5,677 nucleotides of DNA. Origin: CAZGUX01 sp046160045. GTDB taxonomy: Bacteria; Acidobacteriota; Terriglobia; Bryobacterales; Bryobacteraceae. Under the pieces are notes generated by a model that searched no databases, had not been told where the DNA came from, and was given only the letters and a program-made list of their open reading frames with translations. The stretch is from the NCBI GenBank assembly GCA_046160045.1, contig JBJXGR010000323.1:1-5677 (forward strand), read 5' to 3'. Positions 1 to 5,031 of the stretch are shown here, piece by piece. A program made the translations under genes and the position numbers. Every line of letters begins with the position of its first letter. Within the stretch, counting starts at the first letter, position 1.

Positions 1-166
1 GAAGCAGGCTTCCTGCCGCCGCGCCTTTATCGGACGAGGTCACGGTCGCATGGGTTTCCCCATGAGTCAGCGTACAGATCAACCGGCCGAAGGGATCTGT
101 CTCGAATGCGGCATCCATGTTCCCCAGCGTAATCCGCGCCGCCTCGGGAATCCATCCTGGTGGCAC
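1..166 (-). CDS. Partial hypothetical ORF, possible RHS/YD-type fragment, 3' end outside window
   Basis: A minus-strand frame stays open for 55 codons, from a possible GTG at 166 to the left edge. An in-frame TAA at 188-190 closes it upstream. The translation includes AAFETDPFGRLICTLTHGE. The DPFGRLI part resembles the YDxxGRL core of RHS/YD repeats, and that resemblance is the only functional hint. No ribosome-binding site is visible before the GTG, and an inner ATG (at the residues NMDAAF) could also serve as start. Because the frame begins right beside a run of palindromic repeats, it may be the broken 5' side of an older gene. A plus-strand frame over the same bases is also open for about 57 codons, so coding status is uncertain. 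Confidence 0.3.
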   Translation of the reverse strand, partial: MPPGWIPEAARITLGNMDAAFETDPFGRLICTLTHGETHATVTSSDKGAAAGSLL

Positions 167-174
167 ACGTTTTA

Positions 175-399
175 GTGCAAAGGGACTTTAGTCCCTGCAC
201 GATCCGTTTCCCCGACCTGTGGGGCGGCCATTCAGGCCGCGGCGAGCTTCAGCTCGCCCTTTGAGTTTCTACATTTTCCGGACTGGCCTTTAGCCAGGAC
301 GTCAAGCAACCTGATCCGGGCATCGCCGCTCTTTGGCTTTTCTCGCGACCTCCTTGGCGGTGTTGATGCAGTGAGCATCAGATCGCCCTTTTGAGGGCG
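175..399. repeat. Cluster of six short perfect hairpins (REP-like)
   Basis: Six compact inverted repeats follow one another. 175-200 pairs GTGCA/TGCAC and GGGACT/AGTCCC with a 2-nt AA bulge. 224-240 is GCGGCC/GGCCGC, 241-258 is GGCGAGC/GCTCGCC, 283-297 is CTGGC/GCCAG, 364-380 is TGATGC/GCATCA and 384-399 is CGCCCT/AGGGCG. On the minus strand the first four share a TAAA or TGAA loop, usually flanked by C and G, which suggests related units rather than chance. A further weak hairpin (CTCC/GGAG) sits at 430-440. I see no gene between 190 and 635. The open frames there appear to be GC-rich shadows, one of which ends inside a hairpin. Confidence 0.6.
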
Positions 400-500
400 G
401 GGCCCTGTTCCGCCGCCTTCGGGCCGTAGCTCCGATGGAGAGCCGGGGCGTTTCCCGGGGATGGATTGGAGGGTATCGGCAGGTCCGCTCGCTCCCGGGG

Positions 501-603
501 CTGTGAAAAAACGGGACATCCACCCCGTTTCCCGGTCAACGTTTCGTGGAGAATCAACGATTTGTGGCCGTGAAACGGGGTGAACGTCCCTGTTTTTTCA
601 CGG
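501..603. repeat. REPIN-like inverted pair of palindromic repeats
   Basis: The arms at 501-531 and 572-603 are inverted copies of about 31-32 nt, differing by three substitutions and one indel. They are separated by about 40 nt. Each arm also folds alone: AAACGGG (509-515) pairs with CCCGTTT (524-530), and CCGTGAAA (568-575) pairs with TTTCACGG (596-603). Two head-to-head palindromes joined by a spacer is the layout of a REPIN. The unit begins 33 nt past the stop of the minus-strand gene at 636-1274, so its RNA hairpin could also end or stabilise that transcript. No REP-associated tyrosine (RAYT) transposase is in the window. Confidence 0.6.
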
Positions 604-635
604 CTTCTCCCGCTCGCGGCTCTGATGGAGGGGAA

Positions 636-1274
636 TCAAGATTTGGCGGAACAAAGCCAATTTGGCGGGAAGCAGGTTGATTTCACAGGGGGCGATTGGG
701 TTCGTCCAATGGCTTCGGTTGGCTTCGATTCGGTGCCAGGCACCGCGCCGTGACGGTCGGCGTGTTGATTCCTCCGCCGGCGGAGTTCGGCCAATGCCGC
801 ATAGAACGACCGGCGCACACGGGCCTCATACCGGGACAGCCGGTCCAACGCGTCGGACCCGTTGCAGCCGTCCAGCAACGCGGCCACCAGGCGAAATTGT
901 GCCCAACGAGGATCTTTCTGATCGAAGCGATGCCTGGCCTCTGAACTCCAGAGTCCGGGTTCCAAGACAAAACGATAGTCGAACAGAACCGTCTCCAGCG
1001 TCTGAATGCGCTGAAGACGCCACGCGGCGATGGCGACCTGCTGGACCAATACGCGTTCGGTGGCGTCGGAAGGCTGATACTCGTCCGTGAATTCGGCATA
1101 AAGGGCCTGGAAGGCGGTCTCATCCTCGGTGTTGAGGACGATTTGCCTGGAGGCGAGGCCGTGACGGAGAGCGTTCTGAGAGGAGCGCACTTTGCCCGCC
1201 GGGGTTTTGGGTCCGGTGGATTTGCGGGAGTTGGCGCGATTGGCGTTGTATCTGAGAAACGGTTGCCATGGCAT
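636..1274 (-). CDS. Conserved hypothetical protein with N-terminal STGPKTPAGK / NALRHG signature
   Basis: This 212-residue protein starts at ATG 1274 and stops at TGA 636-638. The N-terminus carries a strong signature: N10, N12 and N15, then STGPKTPAGK (19-28), SSQNALRHGL (31-40) and EDE (50-52). A helical segment follows around ERVLVQQVAIAAWRLQRIQTLE, split over residues 73-94 with W85 and R86 prominent. I recognise this as a widespread, often multicopy family of unknown function in Acidobacteriota, Planctomycetota and related bacteria. A similar NALKHG motif occurs near the N-terminus of some phage small-terminase proteins, so DNA binding is a guess only. No signal peptide or membrane segment is visible. 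The tail after about residue 165 is basic and low in complexity. No good Shine-Dalgarno precedes the ATG; the signature lying close to it supports this start. REP-like DNA lies directly downstream. Confidence 0.75.
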   Translation of the reverse strand: MPWQPFLRYNANRANSRKSTGPKTPAGKVRSSQNALRHGLASRQIVLNTEDETAFQALYAEFTDEYQPSDATERVLVQQVAIAAWRLQRIQTLETVLFDYRFVLEPGLWSSEARHRFDQKDPRWAQFRLVAALLDGCNGSDALDRLSRYEARVRRSFYAALAELRRRRNQHADRHGAVPGTESKPTEAIGRTQSPPVKSTCFPPNWLCSAKS

Positions 1275-1406
1275 CGAAGAGGATATCCCGGTGTCAAGGA
1301 GGACACGATTCTCAAAACCGGCAACGCATAGATTCAGAACTATTTAGAATTTGAAGACCATTGTGACTGCGCTTCCGGACGTCGCGCGGCTGCCACCTAG
1401 TTTGTG
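1275..1406. other. Upstream region of the 636-1274 gene with a hairpin at its edge
   Basis: This non-coding stretch holds an AT-rich patch around 1328-1362, a plausible place for a minus-strand promoter, though I find no convincing -35/-10 pair. It ends in a perfect 7-bp hairpin, CTGCCAC (1390-1396) with GTGGCAG (1404-1410), which abuts the left flanking repeat of the STAND element. Nothing else is recognisable. Confidence 0.3.
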
Positions 1407-1595
1407 GCAGGGCCATGCCCTTTTAGCATAAGCGTTAAGATAAGCCGCCACCAAATGTCCGCAGTCTGCACACGATCAGTCTCAAACCCACGTTTTGTTG
1501 CAACTTCCCAGACTGGACTTCACGCCCGTGTCAGCTTGATCCGAGCTTTGTACGAGTAGCGCGTGATTCGTCCAGAGCAGCAGAGGCTGTCGCGA
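1407..1595 (+). repeat. Left flanking inverted repeat of the STAND gene element
   Basis: Read on plus, this stretch matches in order the minus strand of 4758-4555. Shared blocks are CAGGG..ATG..CCC (about 1407-1420), TAAGATAAGC (1436-1445), GCAACTTCCCAGA (1500-1512, exact 13-mer) and AGCTTTGTACGAGTAGC (1544-1560, exact 17-mer). Similarity then fades to about 1595. Around the second block, 17 of 20 bases agree. The distance between the first two exact blocks is 64 here and 61 in the other copy; the next distance is 44 versus 66, implying a net indel of about 22 nt. Near the outer end is a direct repeat, ATAAGCG (1428-1434) and ATAAGCC (1440-1446), with a 12-nt period. Outer and inner limits are approximate. 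Confidence 0.7.
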
Positions 1596-1614
1596 GAAAT
1601 GTAGGTTTCCGGAC

Positions 1615-1637
1615 TGGAAAAAGGGCCCCCTTTGGGT
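1615..1637 (-). terminator. Possible weak terminator after the STAND gene
   Basis: On the minus strand AAAGGG and CCCTTT can pair around a 2-3 nt loop, and the strand continues as a run of five T. This lies about 85 nt past the STAND stop codon. The loop is too tight for the full stem to form, so the call is weak. The rest of 1596-1717 shows no recognisable feature. Confidence 0.25.
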
Positions 1638-1717
1638 TCATGGCACCATTAAGCACCGGGACACAAAAGCGAATCGGCACTCGATCACGTTGACGTCCCT
1701 CGGAGTGCGACTGATCG

Positions 1718-4324
1718 TCACGACTTCGGGTTGACTCTCGTTTCCTCTCTCTCGATTCGCCTTCGGATGATGTTGTACCCGTTGCGGGTAGCGGGTCCGC
1801 TCAGCCACTGCCGTCCCACCGGCAGCAACTCCGTCTTCGCGTGGTTCTCCTTGAGGAGTTCTGTCCAAAGGTAAGGCCAACCCACCTCGTCTTGGCTCCG
1901 ATTGAGAGACTCTACGGCGGCCTCGGCTTTCGGAAGTCGAGCCAAGAAGAACTCAACACCCTTGCTCATTTTGTAGGGCGACCTGACGCGAGCCAGTTTG
2001 TCGAGGATAGCCCGCTGGAGAGCCCCGGGCGGGGGCGCGAGCTTCTCTTCGGCAAGTACCCATAGCGGAAGGTCGAAATCCGTTTCCGGCTGCACAGGAA
2101 TCGCCTCAAGAGCCGCAGAAGTCAACGGAGTAGCAAGATCGTCCCGCGGAAGGAGTCGCTGCCACACACGTCCCCAGCCCCGGTGCGTAGGATGGGTACT
2201 TAACCAGGCAACCCCAAGGCCAGGCAGCGTCGAATCTGTGGGTGCAAACGCATAGAGCCGCTGCCAAATGAAATTCCATGGGCCCGCGTCCGTGAATATC
2301 TTCAGCCACTCCAAGCCTCTGGCAAACAAGCTCTCGCGATCGGAACCTGGAAGATCCCAGGCCGCCTGGAAAAGCAATCCCCAGCCTTCCGCGTCAGGCA
2401 CAGTGCCTTCCAGCCATTCCTTGATCTTCCGTGGTGCTGCAGGTGGAGGCGTGACTTTGTTTCGCTGGACGAGATCTGCCCAACGCTGAACTAAGGGTAG
2501 GACCTCGTGTCGTGGCCCCCTCTTGTCTAGCTCGTCCCATGCGGCCGCAAGCGTCTCACTGGCAACGTCTGGTCGAAGCACTTGGCCAACGCCGCTGTTC
2601 GCGGTAAACCAGTCGAGGAACTGGCTCGCATCCTGACTCGAACCTTCGATCATCGAACCGAAGGCCCGGGCCAGATCTTCACCACGTTCCCTGGCAGAGT
2701 TAGACTCAACCAGACAGTCGTACAACAACCGGCAGATTGCGGCGTGGAAGAACCGCCCTTGACGCGGCACCGAGCTCGCCGCGGCAATTCGATAAACCTC
2801 CTCGGACTGGAGCTGGTCTAACGCTGCCTCGTGTCCTGCAAACAACGCTCCGGGTGCCTCAAGCTGATACTGGTTCACGGCAAGCGCCGCTCGGGCAACG
2901 TGCTGAAGCCCGAGTTCTCGTAAACGCAGGTCGAACCGCGCTGCGAACGCGTCAGGCGTAAGCCTTTCTCGGCGTTGAAGCTCGTACGTCCACGCAGCGG
3001 CAACGAAAATGCTTTCTTTCACCAGGGAAACTTGGCAGCCCGTCCGTGTTTGATACCAATCGTGGTATGCGGACTGTTCTTCGCGATTCAGGTTTGGGAC
3101 TCTGAGTTCAATCACCTGCACCTCGGGCTCATACGCCAGGGCCTTTCGGAAGGACCTCAGTTGTTCCTTCGGCCCACAGGTGAAGATGAGCGGTGGTCTC
3201 GACCACGACATGGAGAAGGCGATTTCTAGGAACTCGGTCAGCCAGTCGTTCGTACGGTTGTTCGGTGCGTAGAGATCGTCGATCGCGACGACGAACTGTT
3301 CGTCACTGCCGGAAACCCGCCGGATGCTCGAAGGCAGCCAAGTCGCTCGCGAGCCTAGGAAATTCACCGTGTCGGCATGTCCCCGCAGCATCAATTCTCG
3401 AACAGTCTGAAGCAGCAGAACGCTCTTGCCCGTACCGGACGATCCCGACAACCAGAAAATCGGTACGCCCATGCGTCGACGTCCCTCCATTGGCGTGATA
3501 ATCGTTTCTTCAACCTTACGCAGGATTGGTTCCAACGCCTCGGGTCGGTCTCGGAAGCAGCCCTCGACTAGATCCTCCGGTCTAGGAAGCACTCCGTGCA
3601 TAATCCTGTCCGAGGCAGCACCCGAATGGGTCAAGTCCGAGACTCCGAGCAATCGGCCAGGTGCGAGATCGGTGTCCCTTTCCCGATTCCAGATTTCCAA
3701 GAGAACTTCGGCGATTTCCGAGGATGGCTTGTTCCCACCGATGCCATTGAGCAACTTCCCGGCACACTCGTCGACAACCCGAAAGGGATTCCGCGTACGC
3801 TGCCACAACTGGATCGCGAGACCGACACGCGGGGAGGAGCTTATCTCAACAGAGAGAATGCGATGTCTGAGATCATCCCAGCGGTGCGGATCGACTCCAA
3901 AGCGCGCCGCGTCCAGCTCTGCGGGGTTCTCGTCTAACCGGGACTTCGCCCGTCGGCCCATGAAACGAAACCGGAACTTCTTACGGAGTTCGGGATACTC
4001 GGCTTCCAAAAACTCGTCTACCACGAGGGCTTCCTCGATCGCATCCTTGATCGATGCGGTATCGAGGGTCACTTTCGCTTGCGTAAGGTAGATGAGATCG
4101 CCACTTGTGTTCGCTAGGTCACTCAGACCGTCAAACACGAATTGCGCAGAAGCATCTCCGCTTAATACAGCCCGAAAAAAGGCCTCGAGTGACAGATAAA
4201 TCTGAAAGCGAAAGCCATCGAGCGCCCGCCGTCCGCCAAGCGCTCTGCTCCGTCCCAGCTCATGCTGCGCCCAGCGGTCGAGAACGGTCTGCAGGCTAAT
4301 AGGTGCGTTTCCCCGTCGACGCAT
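1718..4324 (-). CDS. STAND-type NTPase with N-terminal Cap4/DUF4297-like nuclease and C-terminal W-rich repeats; predicted anti-phage protein
   Basis: Predicted invader-sensing defence protein of 868 residues, numbered from ATG 4324. Residues about 30-160 fit a PD-(D/E)XK nuclease of the Cap4/DUF4297 type: GGRRALDGFRFQ (30-41), acidic D65/D69 in FDGLSDL, and Q82-A-K84 as the QxK motif. The central NTPase (about 245-480) has Walker A GSSGTGKS (294-301), Walker B FVVAIDD (344-350) and a sensor-like strand LIFTCGP (379-385). From about 630 to the end, aromatic-anchored units recur every 33-35 residues (W648, W683, W717, F750, Y784, W816, Y850), a TPR-like solenoid that probably binds the trigger. 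In the Avs family, target binding drives oligomerisation and activates the nuclease. Canonical Avs proteins are much longer, so this is not a standard member. A longer version from TTG 4402 would add 26 residues; I prefer the ATG because of its GAGGAG. It is the only gene between two inverted repeats. Confidence 0.8.
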   Translation of the reverse strand: MRRRGNAPISLQTVLDRWAQHELGRSRALGGRRALDGFRFQIYLSLEAFFRAVLSGDASAQFVFDGLSDLANTSGDLIYLTQAKVTLDTASIKDAIEEALVVDEFLEAEYPELRKKFRFRFMGRRAKSRLDENPAELDAARFGVDPHRWDDLRHRILSVEISSSPRVGLAIQLWQRTRNPFRVVDECAGKLLNGIGGNKPSSEIAEVLLEIWNRERDTDLAPGRLLGVSDLTHSGAASDRIMHGVLPRPEDLVEGCFRDRPEALEPILRKVEETIITPMEGRRRMGVPIFWLSGSSGTGKSVLLLQTVRELMLRGHADTVNFLGSRATWLPSSIRRVSGSDEQFVVAIDDLYAPNNRTNDWLTEFLEIAFSMSWSRPPLIFTCGPKEQLRSFRKALAYEPEVQVIELRVPNLNREEQSAYHDWYQTRTGCQVSLVKESIFVAAAWTYELQRRERLTPDAFAARFDLRLRELGLQHVARAALAVNQYQLEAPGALFAGHEAALDQLQSEEVYRIAAASSVPRQGRFFHAAICRLLYDCLVESNSARERGEDLARAFGSMIEGSSQDASQFLDWFTANSGVGQVLRPDVASETLAAAWDELDKRGPRHEVLPLVQRWADLVQRNKVTPPPAAPRKIKEWLEGTVPDAEGWGLLFQAAWDLPGSDRESLFARGLEWLKIFTDAGPWNFIWQRLYAFAPTDSTLPGLGVAWLSTHPTHRGWGRVWQRLLPRDDLATPLTSAALEAIPVQPETDFDLPLWVLAEEKLAPPPGALQRAILDKLARVRSPYKMSKGVEFFLARLPKAEAAVESLNRSQDEVGWPYLWTELLKENHAKTELLPVGRQWLSGPATRNGYNIIRRRIEREETRVNPKS

Positions 4325-4336
4325 GGACGAACGCTG

Positions 4337-4342
4337 CTCCTC
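4337..4342 (-). promoter_or_regulatory. Shine-Dalgarno favouring ATG 4324
   Basis: GAGGAG on the minus strand lies 12 nt before the ATG at 4324. The spacing is long but usable. The upstream alternatives, GTG at 4357 and TTG at 4402, have no comparable purine-rich site, and the extra 26 residues they add fall before the first recognisable motif. Confidence 0.5.
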
Positions 4343-4400
4343 ATTCCACGGAGTCACCCGCCATTTTTCTGGAAACTGTCGTGCTGCTAGGCAGTCTATC

Positions 4401-4420
4401 AAAAGCGGATCTGCTTTTTT
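4401..4420. terminator. Bidirectional palindrome with T/A runs in the STAND leader
   Basis: AAAAGC (4401-4406) and GCTTTT (4413-4418) form a stem around a 6-nt loop, flanked by T residues on plus and by A/T runs on both strands. If the STAND gene starts at 4324, this lies in its 5' leader, about 77 nt before the ATG. It could block read-through from the TPR-gene side or tune expression. It also overlaps the rejected TTG start at 4402-4400. Stem stability is modest. Confidence 0.35.
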
Positions 4421-4554
4421 GGCGCGGAGCTATCTGTGAAGATGTGCGGGAACCGGTGCGTTTCCTCATCGCGTCCACTGCCGGATTGTGCTTCCTGCCC
4501 CGCCATCCAGACATTGGCGCTTTGGGCCTACCTATTGCAAACGCCGCAGCGTAG

Positions 4555-4758
4555 CGCGATCCTCGCGGCGCCGTTCGGATCGTCGGCTACTCGTACAAAG
4601 CTTTCTGTTGAACCCTGTAGCGTCGCAGTCCGGGCAGGGGGTCCGGAAACGGCGTTCTGGGAAGTTGCTATCAATCCGACGCGCCCGGAAGGGATCGCTG
4701 GGGATCACCCTGGCGGGGCGCTTATCTTAGCGCCTATGAAATGGGCCATGCCCTGGAG
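4555..4758 (-). repeat. Right flanking inverted repeat of the STAND gene element
   Basis: This is the inverted partner of 1407-1595. On minus it carries, from outside inwards, CAGGGCATGGCCC (about 4757-4745), TAAGATAAGC (4729-4720), GCAACTTCCCAGA (4668-4656) and AGCTTTGTACGAGTAGC (4602-4586). Unlike the left copy, its second block sits in a perfect palindrome, GGCGCT/AGCGCC around TATCTT (4717-4734). The stretch between the inner end and the STAND start (about 4421-4554) shows no gene or recognisable promoter. Confidence 0.7.
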
Positions 4759-4809
4759 GGGACTCAGGTTCCCATGCAAGCTCGCACCAGGTGTGCAGAA
4801 AACCCGAGC

Positions 4810-4876
4810 GGCGCGCTAAAGCGCGCCTCGCGCCGGTCGGAGAACCGGTGCCACGTGGAGCCGGTCTCCGACCGGC
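4810..4876. repeat. Two adjacent strong hairpins
   Basis: The first, 4810-4827, is GGCGCGC/GCGCGCC with a TAAA loop, the same architecture as the hairpins at 175-297. The second is longer: arms 4832-4848 and 4861-4876 pair over 16 positions with one bulged A, and the palindrome CCACGTGG sits in its loop. They lie outside the right flanking repeat, between it and the TPR gene. Their function is unknown; they could be REP-like units or a transcript barrier. Confidence 0.6.
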
Positions 4877-4902
4877 CGGCGTTGAGCAGCAATGTACAAA
4901 CT

Positions 4903-5031
4903 CCTAGACTAGCAGCCCCGTGGTAGAAGCCGAAAATGCCCGCTCCCTTCCGGTCGCGGCTCTGTCGTTTCAGCAGCTTACGGGAGAGTCTTGCCTGCGG
5001 GCGGACATTTACCACGGGCTGCTAGTACTAG
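4903..5031. repeat. MITE/REPIN-like unit bounded by about 22-nt inverted repeats
   Basis: CTAG-ACTAGCAGCCCCGTGGTA on the left (4904-4925) is inverted on the right (5010-5031), with two 1-nt indels. The roughly 84 nt between contain CGGTCGCGGCTCTG (4951-4964), which matches CGCTCGCGGCTCTG at 611-624 in 13 of 14 positions in the same orientation. This suggests members of one dispersed family. The right arm includes CTAGTACTAG (5022-5031) and so contains the stop codon of the TPR gene (5028-5030). Confidence 0.6.

Larger units (their letters stand above)
1407..4758. mobile_element. Putative 3.35 kb single-cargo element carrying a STAND nuclease gene
   Basis: Two diverged inverted repeats bound this segment, and the only credible gene inside is the STAND NTPase at 1718-4324. 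No transposase, recombinase or resolvase is present, so it would be a non-autonomous, cargo-bearing element mobilised in trans, or an old degenerate one. The outer end of each repeat has paired heptamers with a 12-nt period (ATAAGCG/ATAAGCC left; ATAGGCG/ATAAGCG right, minus strand), which could be recombinase binding sites. No target-site duplication is visible next to 1407 and 4758, which would fit site-specific recombination or decay. The element type is not identified. Alternatively, two copies of an unrelated dispersed repeat flank the gene by chance. Confidence 0.5.

Noticed and set aside
175..399. CRISPR array in the hairpin cluster
   Set aside because: The stems differ in sequence, there is no constant direct repeat with uniform spacers, and no cas gene is present.
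232..523. Minus-strand frames of 95 and 73 codons across 232-523
   Set aside because: They run through the hairpin cluster and part of the REPIN-like pair, overlap each other in different frames, and show no domain or ribosome-binding site.
683..1324. A 213-codon minus-strand frame overlapping the 636-1274 gene
   Set aside because: It is proline- and arginine-rich, a typical GC-rich shadow, whereas the 636-1274 frame carries a recognisable conserved signature.
275..1617. Exact direct repeat TTTCCGGACTGG at 275-286 and 1606-1617
   Set aside because: About one or two such 12-mer matches are expected by chance in a window this long, and the flanks do not align.
3426..4091. A 221-codon plus-strand frame inside the STAND gene
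   Set aside because: It is antisense to the coding sequence of nuclease and NTPase motifs and has a serine/arginine-rich shadow composition.
4380..4402. TTGATA at 4402-4397 as a -35 box for the STAND gene
   Set aside because: No acceptable -10 hexamer follows at 16-18 nt.
4399..4506. A 35-residue minus-strand ORF whose TGA overlaps the TTG at 4402 (possible leader peptide)
   Set aside because: It has no ribosome-binding site and no recognisable feature, and the TTG it would couple to is probably not the true start.
436..4819. Open plus-strand frames in the 4303-4926 region as genes
   Set aside because: They overlap each other, cross the inverted-repeat blocks and show no domain-like sequence; the region is better explained as repeats and a leader.
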